Shown here one piece after another: positions 10,256 to 21,700 of a DNA stretch of 64,000 bases. The stretch is from the NCBI GenBank assembly GCA_037127255.1, contig JBANSL010000002.1, positions 38,755,392-38,819,391 on the forward strand, written 5' to 3'. The first letter of the stretch is position 1. Every line of letters begins with the position of its first letter. The notes below the pieces were generated by a model. The model was not told the origin of the DNA, did not search any database, and saw only the letters and a list, made by a program, of their open reading frames with translations. The stretch is from Persicaria tinctoria. Taxonomy: Eukaryota > Streptophyta > Magnoliopsida > Caryophyllales > Polygonaceae. The translations under genes and the position numbers were made by a program.

Positions 10256-10930
10256 TACGACAACGATGCCACTAACGTCGACGTTGTTGACGTCAACGTC
10301 AACGATGGGGACACTGACACCAATGTCGGGGACACTCACATTGTTGACGCCGACGTCGGAGGATGCTTTTTTTTCGTGTCAACACTTTTGTTTTTCGTGT
10401 CAACACTGACCCTGACGTTGCAGACGCCGACATCGGAGATGTTGACACTCACGTTGTGAATGCTTTTTTTCGTCTCAGCACTTTTTTTTCGTGTCAGCAC
10501 TGTTATTGCTAACGCCGCCATCGGAGATGCTGATACTGCTGACATTGACGTCGGGGATGCTTTTTTTCATGTCAGCACTTTTTTTTCGTGCCAGCATTGA
10601 CGCTGACGTTGATGACGCCGACATCGAAGATGTTGACACTACTGACACCAATGTTGATGATGCTTATTTTCGTGTCAGCATTTTTTTTTGTGTCGTCATT
10701 AACGCTGACGTTGTTAACGCTGACATTGGAGAAGCTGACACTGCTGACATTGACGTCAGGGATGTTTTTTTTCGTGTCAGCACTTTTTTCCGTATTAGCA
10801 CTGAAGTTGATGTTTTTTATGCCAACATCGGAGATTCTGACGCTACTAACGCCGGCGTCGGGGATGCTTGTTTTCATGTCAACACTTTTTTTGTGCCAAC
10901 ACATTCAGTTGGGCATCAACAATTTTTTTC
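10256..10930. repeat. Minisatellite, about 97-103 bp period, six units
   Basis: Anchors of the form GGGATGCTTTTTTTCGTGTC recur at about 10363, 10460, 10557, 10660, 10762 and 10864. Each unit is built from TGACGTCGG/GCTGACATTGACG-like segments and a T-run. Long frames are open on both strands across it because the last periods are close to 102 bp (34 codons). The repeat explains these frames, and no known domain is present. Confidence 0.85.
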
Positions 10931-10948
10931 GTGTCAGTACTTTCTGTT

Positions 10949-11245
10949 GTGCAAATATAACCTGATGATGTGCACATATAATATTATGTTGTGCAAATAT
11001 AACTTTATGTTGTGTAAATATAATATTTATATTATATTTGCTTAAACATCCTTATAAAAGGAATAAGCACATGCATTTATATTTTCAAATTGCACTAATA
11101 TATCTTATTATTGAACATTTATTAGAAAATTTTACTAGAATTATTATAAACTTTAGCCTATGCGGGATTCGAACCCACGTATTTGCGCAGAATCACATCG
11201 CTCTACCATTGATCTAAGAGGCTTTTAAAGATCAATTATTACTAG
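10949..11245. repeat. Right copy of the flanking repeat
   Basis: Second copy of the segment at 10068-10255, longer because it retains a full-length tRNA-like sequence and an extra AT-rich stretch (about 11110-11150) missing from the left copy. Confidence 0.7.
11155..11223 (-). tRNA. tRNA-like sequence (pseudo-tRNA or SINE head)
   Basis: The 69-nt minus-strand sequence has a 7-bp acceptor stem with one mismatch, an A-box like TAGATCAATGG, and a perfect B-box GGTTCGAATCC in a 5-bp T-stem. The anticodon arm does not form a normal 5-bp stem with a 7-nt loop, and the total is 3-4 nt short. It is therefore unlikely to be a working tRNA. It shares length and much sequence with the one at 52441-52509, so they form a small family. 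Confidence 0.5.
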
Positions 11246-11526
11246 AATAAAGATATAAAACGAATACTTGTAATCTATCCTAAAACATTAAAAAAAGTGC
11301 AAATATAAGACATATTAGTGCTGACACTGTTAGTGCTGACACCGTTATTAGGTGTGTCAGCAACAATGTTAAAATCATCAACAAAAACAAAATAGTCATC
11401 ATCAGAAGCTAATGGTTAGCAGTTGACATATAGAAGAAGGTTAAATTAGCACAACAATCAAGTTATTTTTATACAAATGCCAAATCAAGTTAATTATATA
11501 TTTGAATTCAGCATGTTATATTTGCA
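11246..11526. other. AT-rich spacer
   Basis: No coding frames. A short GCTGACAC repeat near 11320-11365 echoes the minisatellite. Confidence 0.5.
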
Positions 11527-11945
11527 TAAAAGATCATGTCAGCACACAATTAGAAATAAAAAAGAATATATATATATATATCAACTTGAATTACACAAAA
11601 AGAGACCATGTCAGCACACAATTAGAAATTAAAAAGAATCTATGCATCAACATGAATTGCACAAAAAGAGACCATGTCAGCACACAATTAGAAATAAAAA
11701 AGAACCTATACATCCACTTGAATTGCACAAAAAGAGACAATGTGAGCACACAATTAGAAATAAAAAAGAACTTATACATTCTAACAAAAAATAGAACCTA
11801 TACACCAACTTGAATTGCACAAAAAGAGACCATGTCAGCACACAATTAGAAATAAACAAGAACATATACATCAACTTGAATTGCACAAAAATAGATCATG
11901 TTAGCACACAATTAGAAATAAAATAGAACTTATACATCTACTTGA
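11527..11945. repeat. Tandem array, about 66-bp unit, six copies
   Basis: Units start at CATGTCAGCACACAATTAG-type anchors near 11535, 11607, 11673, 11739, 11831 and 11897 (spacing mostly 66 bp). Each continues AAATAAAAAAGAA, a TATACATC segment and CTTGAATTGCACAAAAAGAG. Copies are contiguous with no unique spacers. Two further copies lie at 13990-14118. Confidence 0.9.
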
Positions 11946-12468
11946 ATGTGCAATTAACTTTATGATGTCCACAATTAACAATCTGTTGTGCAAATTATTA
12001 GGAGTGACAGCAAAATTGCTATTAATGGATTAATGTTGATTTCATATAAATTCATAAAACTAGAGTAGGTTACGGATTTCATATAAATCCACATCAAAAA
12101 CGTAATTGAGATGAAATACCTTGACAAAGGAGTCAAAAAGAAGAAAAGAAGACAACAATTCAGTGTTGCTTAGAAGAAGAAAAAAAGACAACATAAATGA
12201 TGAGATAAGGCAGCTAATACATAGCTTCTATCATCTTCAATGAGCAAGTGCAAACTGTATAGATGAAATAAAGTTAAAAAACATGCATAATAACTTAAAA
12301 GGCGTGTAAATACACCAACTGATCCTTTTAGTCGTTAAACAAAAGCATCAACCTATTACATACAGAAATTTTAAACAAATAGAAGCCCAATGAGTTCCTT
12401 TCGGTCGGTAAAAAATACATAATAGCTTATGTCAGCTGATACATAAGCTATCATGCATTCGAATCACA
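11946..12468. other. Non-genic AT-rich spacer
   Basis: No supported gene. It includes TGTGCAAAT words similar to those near 10070 and 10950, suggesting it belongs to the same repetitive block. Nothing else is recognised. Confidence 0.5.
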
Positions 12469-13738
12469 TGCGAAATAGAACGTCGTTGGCACTTCCGCCC
12501 TTTGCCAAATAGTAATAAAATCCTAACTCAAAGCTCAAAACTAATAGATTAGTCCATCAATGAATTGATAAACCAAATAACTACTAGTATAGAGATGAAG
12601 TCCGGAGTCGAATCCACAGAGAAAAGCGATTCACTAACAATATCCCTGACAAAGACTCTTATGACAAAAGAGATGATTTGTAACAAATTGATAAGAAAGT
12701 AAAGTAACCAACTTTATGATTGCAAGTAATTGATAATAAAATAGAGAAGATATTTCACATATAATTCTCTGACAATGATTGAGATTCATGGTCCTAGGAT
12801 TGATTAATTAATTACTCATAAACATATGTCTACTTGACTAAAGTTGAAGGGTCCGTAGGGATACAATCATCTTATTCAATATCACTAAAGAATAGTATTA
12901 AGGACTCAAGTAATTAGACCAATTGGCATATCGATTCAATGCAATTAAAGACAAATAGGCGCAAGCCACAATCGGTCCTAACAACATCTAACGATATAGA
13001 GTAATCAAAATCATCCACTACAAAGACAAATAAATATCTCTACTTCAATACCTTCATTTGCTATCAAGAACACAACAACGAATTCATAGCTAAGATGCAA
13101 TTTCTAGCATGATGATCAATCATAGAAATGAACGCAAATATAATTAATAGACACAAGATGATAAATATAATAATGAATAACTAAATAGAATCAAATCCTC
13201 ACAATATAAACAACCATGTATTCGAATCACATGCGAAGCTATGAGTTTAGCAACTCATAGACCAAAAATCTCTATTCTCTCTAATTGTGTTCATTGTCTC
13301 ACACTACTCTCCTAATTGTTCCACTGCTGAAAACAATAGAAATAACCTAATAAAGAGTCGTGCAAACCCTAGAAATATAATAATATAATAATAGGAAATA
13401 GAATCTTTGGATCCAAATCGCAATCGTTGAACATGGCACCACGGCGGGCGCCGCCCTTCGCATTGACGGTTTTCCTTCTTTTATTCAATGGTGTGCTTCC
13501 TTGCTCCTCTATAGCCTCTTCCTCAGGCTTCATATGCTCCAAAACATGTCTCTTAAGCTCTTCCAAAATCCCATCCAAGGTTGGAATGTAACTCTGCAGA
13601 ATAAACACTAAAAAGGCGTAGATTCCTAACTCGAATACTTCATAAGCAAGATATGAAACTAGAATAAAACATATGCAAAACTCCTATCTAAATGCAATAA
13701 GAAATACCTATAATGCCTATATGAAATATTCATTATCA
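12469..13738 (-). mobile_element. Second LTR-like copy related to 4396-5456
   Basis: Minus-strand start TGATAATGAATATTTCATA and end near CGACGTTCTATTTCGCA, with collinear similarity to the solo LTR at 4396-5456 throughout (for example CAGAATAAACACTAAAAA, ATATGAAATAT and GAGTCGAATCCACAG on plus). It is longer (about 1,270 bp), mainly through an extra block around 12650-12900. No convincing flanking duplication is visible, so it may be a recombined remnant. Confidence 0.7.
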
Positions 13739-13985
13739 ACATAACTTAGCCAAAGTTTGAGAAGTCACTTTGTTTGGAAAGAAGGATCTTCTCTTGTTGG
13801 TGTCTTAACATCTTTCAATAACATACAAACACATAGAAACAATTTATATGAAAGACAAAAAAAAAAGACCATGTCAACATGTTATATTTGCACATAAGCA
13901 TGTTGCTACAACTAGTGCAACTAACCCCACCTTGATTTAAAGTTACTGAACTGAATTAGAAATAAAAAAGAGACCATGTCAACAT
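13739..13985. other. AT-rich spacer with degenerate array units
   Basis: No coding frames. Partial array words (GACCATGTCAACATGTT) appear at 13867 and 13974. Confidence 0.5.
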
Positions 13986-14118
13986 GTTGTATTTCCACAA
14001 GAGACCATGTCAGCACACAAATTAGAAATAAAAAAGAACATATACATCTACTTGAATTGCACAAAAAGAGAAACCATGTCATCACACAATTAGAAATAAA
14101 AAAAGAACATGTACATCA
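13986..14118. repeat. Two more units of the 66-bp array
   Basis: Two diverged copies of the unit at 11527-11945, now about 2 kb away and separated from it by the LTR-like copy at 12469-13738. This suggests the LTR inserted into, or next to, a longer array. Confidence 0.75.
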
Positions 14119-14120
14119 AC

Positions 14121-14210
14121 TTTTTTTTTTTACAGTAGGCAAGAAGTTGATCGACTAAGCGATCTTAAAGTCATCGAAAGATGGCTTGATGAACCCTACG
14201 CAAAGGGCCG
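14121..14210 (-). mobile_element. 3' end of an L1 LINE
   Basis: On the minus strand it ends CTTGCCTACTGT followed by 11 A residues, the same terminal words as the LINE ending at 57489. Upstream frames are short. It looks like a heavily 5'-truncated LINE insertion. The left limit is approximate. Confidence 0.55.
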
Positions 14211-14278
14211 TGAGTAAAAAAAATTGCTTAATCCTAAAATTACAATAAGATAACTTTAAAATTAAAAAAACATTAAAA

Positions 14279-14452
14279 TTATTGATCACTAGTTGCATGC
14301 AGATCGAGGAAAAGGGCATAGTTGGAAGTGGTGATGGTTGCAGATCTAAATCCAGATACGTTGCCCAGCAAAGCACCTGGAAAGTCGAATGGGAACACCT
14401 TGACCTCGGAAGAAGCCCGTTGATTTGAGGGTTGTGGGACGTGGGCAGCCAT
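14279..14452 (-). CDS. Small unidentified ORF, 57 aa
   Basis: ATG at 14452 and TAA at 14281-14279. The product starts MAAHVPQPSNQRASSEVKVF and continues with FPFDFPGALLG and FLDLHATSDQ. It is mostly hydrophilic with no signal peptide or membrane segment. The start sits downstream of ordinary AT-rich DNA, and the composition looks more gene-like than the surroundings. I do not recognise it. It could be a captured exon or chance. Confidence 0.25.
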   Translation of the reverse strand: MAAHVPQPSNQRASSEVKVFPFDFPGALLGNVSGFRSATITTSNYALFLDLHATSDQ

Positions 14453-14554
14453 TTTAGAAAAACGAATTTTGGGAAGATTTGAGGTTAAATTTTTGTGGGA
14501 AAATTAGGGGTAAGATTTGTATGCAATTTGTGACAAAATTTAAGGTTGGGGATT

Positions 14555-15525
14555 GACAAGAGGAAAACATGTCGTTGTTCTTGCCAAACAATACTCAAAC
14601 TTACTAACTAGTATAGCGTGCAAGTAAGAGATCGATCCACAGGGAAATCTATTAAATTCAAGTCTAATTCTAATTGCTAAGAGAGTAAAGGGGGAGTTTT
14701 TAGTGTGAAAAAGGCCCGCCTTTTATCAAAGCGAAAGCAAGCAAACAACGGAAATTGGTTGTAGAATTCAGGGGAGAGAAATAGGTTCACCTACAATTCG
14801 TCACTTCGATTGATGAATTCGATCCTTGTTTCAGCCTCTAGTTCTTGTCTTTTCCTATCAATGTCCTTGTCCAGATCTTAGGTAAATTACTAGTCCTACA
14901 AGTCCTAGCAACCCTTATCTCTAAATAACCCTAACATGGTTAAGATTCAACCTAGAGATAGCATTAAGATTATGAATTAACCAAGGTACATATAATATCA
15001 AGCTATGAGTCGATATTCAACATGTATTCAACTTCCTACACATCCAATTAGTCCTACGAGTCCTAAAGGGATATGATTGCCACTTGGGTTAAGGTTCGCT
15101 ACGAGGAATCTACAAAACCCTAGCAATTGAATGAATCTACTCTAACTAGTCGGTCAGGCCAGAGAGAATAAAACACATTCAAGCAATTAAACACAAGGAA
15201 GTCAAAACATTGCAATAGGAATAAGAACTACATTAAGAAACTCACAATTCAACAGTCAAAGATCTAAATCGTAGGCGAAACCTCGAGAGTTTAGTTGCTC
15301 ATGCTCAACGGCGCTCTCAACAATGGTGTAAAGTACATAAGGTGAATGAACGAAATAACTAGAAAAGCCTTAAATAGTCTAGAGAAATTCGGCCCAAAAT
15401 AACATAATAAAACCCTAAGTAAAATCCGGAATTGACGATCAGCTACTGCACGGGCCGCGGGGCGGCCTGGCCTGGCCGCCCCGCGGCCCGGCTAGGCCTA
15501 GGCGCTAGGCGGGGGGAAATGTACA
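14555..15525 (-). mobile_element. Third LTR-like block, Tat/Athila type
   Basis: On the minus strand it ends with a CCCTGTGGATCGATCTC block, CTATACTAGTTAGTAAG and AACAACGACATG, the same order of motifs as the 3' parts of the LTRs at 4396-5456 and 12469-13738. Its start is GC-rich and contains the 17-bp-arm hairpin at 15451-15490. No target duplication was found and both ends are estimates. Confidence 0.55.
15451..15490. repeat. Perfect GC hairpin, 17-bp arms
   Basis: CGGGCCGCGGGGCGGCC at 15451-15467 pairs perfectly with 15474-15490 across a 6-nt loop TGGCCT. It would form a very stable RNA or cruciform structure. It sits near the presumed transcription start side of the LTR-like block. Confidence 0.85.
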
Positions 15526-15950
15526 TGATCATTATTTTTTGTGAGTTTAAATAAAATAGTGGGGGAAATAATTAGACCAACCTAGAGGTAATAGTTACCC
15601 TCATTAAAATTAGGGAATAGAATTTGGAAAATGGTAATAAATTTTGTATTAAAAATAAGAGAAGAAAAGGAATGATCAGGAAAAAATGATCAATGAGTCT
15701 AAACTTAAATATGGATTTATAAGGGCTTGTTTGGTATCCAATGAAAATGGGGATGGGAATGGGAATGAGAATGGATGATTACCATTTTTGTGTTTGGTAT
15801 GTCAAAATCAGGAATCGAAATCATTCCCGGTAATCTTCCCATTCCCATTTTTCATCCACTTTCATCCCTCTTAAAATACCTAAGGAATCATCAATTCCCA
15901 ATTTCCCACAAACCCCCATATTCACCCATCTCCTCTGCCCAATGTTCTAA
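15526..15950. other. AT-rich spacer with MITE-like ends
   Basis: No gene. GGCTTGTTTGGTAT at about 15724 and GGTAATAGTTACC at about 15586 resemble hAT-type MITE termini. Related words recur at 34345-34380, but no complete element is delimited here. Confidence 0.4.
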
Positions 15951-16048
15951 AAGGCGCTAGGCGGCCACTAGGTGGGACCAGGACGAATTTCCGCCTAGAG
16001 GTCCGCCTAGGCTTAAAAATTCTTAGGTCCCGTCCCGCCTAGCGCCGT
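15951..16048. repeat. Inverted repeat AGGCGCTAGGCGG
   Basis: AAGGCGCTAGGCGG near 15952 is mirrored by CCCGCCTAGCGCCGT near 16035, with CCGCCTAG words between. It may be the palindromic end of a dispersed element. A related GGCGCTAGGCGG lies at 15500. Confidence 0.5.
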
Positions 16049-16106
16049 CCCTCTCTCTGTCCTCCGTCATCAGCATCCGTCCTCCGTCATCGGTGGTCGG
16101 CCCGAT

Positions 16107-16107
<1 letters not shown>

Positions 16108-16174
<67 letters not shown>
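16108..16174. repeat. (CT)n microsatellite
   Basis: About 33 CT units. Open frames of Ser-Leu or Arg-Glu repeats across it are artefacts of the repeat. Confidence 0.95.
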
Positions 16175-16178
<4 letters not shown>

Positions 16179-17142
16179 CCTCCGTCCTACAGATCTGGTG
16201 CTCTGTCTTTGTCCTCCGTCGCCAGCCTCCATTATCGCCCGTCATCGCCCAGCCGTCGGTACTTTGAACCCAGATCTAGCCCCTGTCACTCTCTTTCTTT
16301 GGGTGGATTAGGGTTTCTCTCAACCACATCTGAAATCCAATTTCAGACTATAATTTGTAAAAATTAGTTTGTTTTTGTGATGAATTCATGAAACAGATTT
16401 GCTATATACACGATCAAATTATCGCCAGTTACACGGCCGACCTTCGCGATTGCGCACAGTGAGAGCGCTGAGGAATTTGTGGATCTGCAGCCGCGCACTA
16501 CGAAAGGGGAGATCGGCGTTTGCGCACAGCGAGTGCGCAGATCCGCGTTTGCGCACGGCGACTGCGCGGATGTGACGACACTGTGGCACGCGAGAATCTC
16601 TGAACGCCCGGATTTGACGCTGCAGTTGGAGGGAATCTGCAGGGGAATATCTGCAAGGCTATAGTAGTACTGTGATATTTGGCATCTTTGTCGTTCCGTT
16701 CTTTCGGCAGTAGTACTGTGATATTTGGCATTGAGGCTCCATCATTGTGCTTGTGAAATTTTTTTGGATTTGAAATTTTTGCCTATTTAACGCCATTGAA
16801 AGCTCCTTTGCTCTTTCATTCGGCTCTTTCATTCGGTTTAAGAGGTAAGAGATTTTCTTCCTTGTTCATTATCTTCATTTTGGATTTCAAATTTTTTTGG
16901 ATCATTGTGCTTCTGAAATTTAACGCCATTGAAGCTCCTTAGCTCCATCATTGTGCTTCTGAAATGTTTTCTTCCTTTTTCATTAACTTTGGATCTGAAA
17001 TTTTTTTCATTGTGTTTAGGATCAAGCTGTTCATCGCATCTCCATTTTGTTGAAAAGGTAAGATTAATTTTCTTCTTTATGCATTATTAGGTTTTGTTTA
17101 TAACTTACATTAATTAAATTTACGTGTAGATAATCGGGAATC
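16175..17142. other. Upstream region of the PMD gene
   Basis: No supported coding frame. Three diverged copies of GCGTTTGCGCACAGCGAGTG occur at about 16447-16565, and a 23-bp direct repeat AGTAGTACTGTGATATTTGG at 16662 and 16709. It may contain the terminal region of the mobile element carrying the PMD and MULE genes, but no long TIR was recognised. Confidence 0.4.
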
Positions 17143-18769
17143 ATGACATCCAAAATGAAGAAGGTTGCAAGTAGTGCCATGGGTTGGCTTCGAGGGGATC
17201 GATCTTCGCAAAATAAGGATGAGCGTCAGAGAGCGAGAGGAGTAAGTTCATTTTAGTTTTGATAAATTTTATGATATTTATAATGTTTAGTGAGAAAAGA
17301 AAAAAATTTCATGAAAGATTAGAAATTGTAAGATGTAATGACGATGAAAAAAGTTTCATGAAATATTAGAAATTGTAATAATGTTTAGTAAGTTCATTTT
17401 AGTTGAAAGAATTTTTTTATACGAATTTGTATGTATCATTTATGTTGAAATAAGCAACCGAAAATATATGATCGAAATTCATTGTGTCATGAGTTAGATA
17501 AAATTACATTAACAATAGGTCAGCGAAATAAAGGTTTTTAGGAGTTACAAAGATAGGAAAAATTAATTTCGAAATATATAAGCAACAGTATAGTTAGCGT
17601 CATATTAAATGTTTATGAAAGAAATGTAAATGCTAAAAAAAAATGTAAGATTTCACCCTAAACCCAAAAATAGGTAAATGAAATACCAATGAAAATAGGT
17701 AAATAAAATACTCTTTAAAATAGGTCACTGAAATTAGATAAATGGAAAAAAGTAATTCGTATTTGTCAATTATAACCTTATAGGAATGGATAAACATAAT
17801 TGATGTGTACGGACTAATTTTTGGATATTTGTACTCATAACAAATTGTAACATTGTTTATTTGTTATGCAATATGATAGTAAATTTCTACGGCATTGGAG
17901 CGGCGACGGCCCACGGCTTCGGCCCATCGAGGTGAACATGAAAGGGCTGAGGAGGCTCCAGCTACCGCCACTACTGTACCCGCTCGGGCGAGTACATCAA
18001 TTATACGGGATAGGATACGGTCGCCTGGGCCGAGTCGACCTACTCTGAGACGCTCCTCCTCAGAGCGTACACCGTCTCCTTTCCCGAGCGAGACATTAGG
18101 GCTCGAGGATATTCAGTCGGACGACGCAGCTGCGTTAGACGTGTACTCTGGAGAGGGTACACAACATTACCAATCAGTTGGACAGGATGAGAGTCGAGGA
18201 TGTCAAGTTCATGCCGTACGAGGATGGGTTCATTAACTTTGACGCTGACTTTCTAGTTTCTCGATATAGAGGGGTTTTGTCCATTTCAGATATCCATGAA
18301 CCATACATGCCGGACCGCGTATTAAGACAGTTCGGACATGTGCAAAACATACCCATGGACCGTATCCCACCCACTATTGAGACTCGGCCTACTGGTACAG
18401 CCCACTTGAAATTGACCTTTTCGGATATGTTCGATGTCTGGGATCAGCAACGCAGCCCCACTAATTTGGTGAACCTTCACAACCTGCCTCTTGCATATGA
18501 GGGGTATCTGGTTACGCCCGACTATATGGAGTGGTTCAGTCGTCATGGCCATCCCTATGTTCTACAGAATACAGTTGAGGCCCAACCTATCGAGGCGGAA
18601 CCGACACCGATATCCACAATACAAGCTCGAATATGAATTGTGCCTTAAATATTTCATTACCTGTATTGCATTTGTGATCGTCACAATGTGTTTTTTTTTT
18701 GCAAATGATAGCGATTGTACGTGTTAGGGGAGAACATCCGGAAAATGCTAGACCGTCGTGAGGAGTTTT

Positions 18770-21700
18770 TGAAATACCCCAAATTATCTTTGGGTATTTC
18801 TTTTCAAGTAAATATAATTTTCGTAATAAAAGTCCTTTAATTTTGAACTTAGAAAATTCTTTCAAATTAACTATACATTTAAGTTTTTATAACTATTCTC
18901 GAGATATTTCATTTTTGTTGTTATTTAATCATACGCATCTCTAGTAAATAAATTAGATTTGAAGTTATACTTGTTTAAGGCAAAGTTGTACGGTTTTCTT
19001 CGAAATGGAGAGGGAATTATAATTGTACTTTATTTTAATATAAGGTTGTAAAAGAAATGTTATTATACAAAATGAAATATATTTACATTAAATTTTATGT
19101 TATTATTTAAATTATGTAGGATTTAAATAAATTTCGGATATACATGTACATATATTTATAAATAGAACTAAAGCTTGAACCAATGGTTTCTATTTTTATT
19201 TCTTTCGGTTCAAGTGAACCAAACCCATCAAAAAAAAATGCTGAACCGGTTCAGTCGAACCCATCTTCTTCCTCCCGCCTGCGTCGATTCACTGTAAACC
19301 AAGGTGAAATTTCACCTCCTCAAATCTCGCTCAAATCTCAACCCTTTTGCTTCTAGAACGTTCCCTATCTGTTTCTAAGGAGATTTATGCAACCGATTGT
19401 GAGATTCGGGATTGAACCGCAACCGAACGAACTTATCCCCAAATTCGAAGTTCATCCAAATCCGCTCTATTCGGGACGAATCCCATCAAATTGAGCGTTG
19501 TGATAGCGTTATGAGTAATTATCTAATCGATTTTCGGATTTATTTTAATCCAATCCGTCCCCAAATCCTCCTCCTATAAATACCCATTTCGGGATCACTT
19601 TCGAAGCACACCACCACCATTCCTCTCCATATCCGAGCTCTCAAACTATTTCATCGTGTTCTAAATACCTTAATCGACAATCCCCTTCAAAAGTTTTTCA
19701 CAAAAACATTCCGAAACCAAAAGGCCCAATTTTCGATTCAACCTCGCCGGAGCCGCCCTCGTCCGCCGCTTCCAACCGCTGCCGATGCCGCCAGGACCAC
19801 CGGGGAGGAGCGCCTCATCGCCACGAATCCGTAGCCACCAGTGGCGTGTCATTCCGAGTACAATCGAATCCGTTACGCCTCACCGAAGTGCTGTCGGAGC
19901 TCCGCCGGAAAACTCCTGTAGAGCTGCTGTCGGGCTAAAGGTAGAAGAAGACTAATTACACCAAACCTCCCGTACTTTCTGTTTTTATAAAATATGCCCC
20001 TGTTTTAGTTTCTAAAATTTCAGAAATCATCCCGCGGTTTTAGATGTTATTCTAACTCGCGTAACCTCCGTAATCCGCAGCGTTATCATCGAATCCTTAC
20101 CCGTTATCAATGATTCAAGATTCCAAAGAGGATCACCTTGGTATTATTTCCGACTTTTTAAATTAATTCGATTTTGATTCGAATTAAATAAGTCAATTCA
20201 ATTTCGTAAATTGTCGATTATTAAATACTTCCTTGTCTTATATTTAATACCTATAGATTCGACCGTAGACTACGTCAACTCCGTCACAAGTGCTTTCAAG
20301 TCCATAGTTGGTACCGAAACCCAACAAGACGAATCAGGCAAGTGACATTCCGAGCCTTTCTGCTCAATTGGTGCCTTCGTGTCTTGTTTGTTTTCCTGTC
20401 TTTGATTGCTTGCCAAGTTAAATAAAATAAATTACAATTCACCTGCTTGTGTGATTTATTTACCGTTCAGTTTGAACTTGGCAAGTTTAATTGGGTGACC
20501 TTAATAAGATAATAATAATATAGTTACCCACCGGTCATTTAAAGCATGATTTATTTTTGTCCTTTCATGCTAATTGGTTAGGAATGGAACATGTTATTTC
20601 TTTGATGCTTCCATCCTTTATTTTAATTGCTTTCATTTCATTTGGCATCCATGTTACCTATAAATAACATGGGTTATTTTGTGTTGTGTGATCACCTAGG
20701 ATATCTAAATAAAATAGTTAACAATGTGAGGATTGTGTGTTACGATTGGAACTCAACTGAACCAAGATCAATCAAATAAAACGTGTCAATCAATGCAGAG
20801 TAAAGTGAATGCAGTATGTAAAGTAATAAAAATAATGGAAACAGGTCGGGACTGTGTGTGCCCGGTCTATAAAGGGTTTCATGAAACTAACACATTTCCG
20901 TAGAGAAATGTTAAACTACCTCCGGTAGTAGGCTGCTATCTGCTAGTGAGAGCGGGGCCGGTATCATCATTTGCGTAGAGAAATGTTAAACTACCTCCGG
21001 TAGTAGGCTGCTATCTGCTAGTGAGAGCGGGGCCAGTATCATATTATAACAAATAGTGTGTGGGAAATCTTTCAACTTATAATAAAAGTCGTAAACGTGT
21101 TAAGTGTATAAATTTGTGTTTAAGCTACTCAATGTGAGGAAGTGAGTGAAGTGTGTTATATCAAATTGTTTTAAGCTACTTGACGTGAGGAAGTGAGTGA
21201 AGTGTGTGATATATATACATCTTCTTAACATAGTAAGAACAAAGTTATAGTGATCACAATTAATTCAAGCTATATCATATTCCATCTGTAATCGAAGTAT
21301 GGTTCCTAAGAGTGCTTATCGCTCGCATCTTTTGTTACTCTATCCTACTGGATTATCCGTGTCACATGAGTCGTGTCTTAAAATGTTGAGCCTTCACATA
21401 CAATATTCTTAATAATCGCATTTGGGTTTAGATTCATACCGTATTATGGTCACTGAGTTTGAGTCCAAAGAAGTCCCAGCTTTCGAGCCGTCATTTGCTA
21501 GTTCTTGCGAACTAACCGTCCTTTATTTGGATGGCTGGTGTCCTTCATTCCGGACGCCAGACCAGTTTTCGCAGGTTTAGGTCGAGTCTCAGAAGAGAAG
21601 AGAAGGGAAGTTGAGAAGACATATAAACTATTTTTAACGTTGTATTTAAAGTTTAAATTTAGAGATGTATTGTATAGGTGTTTAAATAGTTTATTTCCTT

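Noticed and set aside
10491..11045. 184-codon open frame (and a 110-codon antisense frame) across the minisatellite
   Set aside because: Explained by the roughly 102-bp period of the repeat. No domain, and both strands are equally open.
11527..11945. Regular repeats that might suggest a CRISPR array
   Set aside because: Units are contiguous, have no unique spacers, vary in length and lie in plant nuclear DNA. This is an ordinary tandem repeat.
12469..13738. Second solo LTR with its own target duplication
   Set aside because: Similarity to 4396-5456 is clear but no equal flanking 5-mers could be found, so I kept it only as an LTR-like copy.
16023..16311. Ser-Leu and Arg-Glu repeat frames over the (CT)n tract
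   Set aside because: Pure microsatellite translation.
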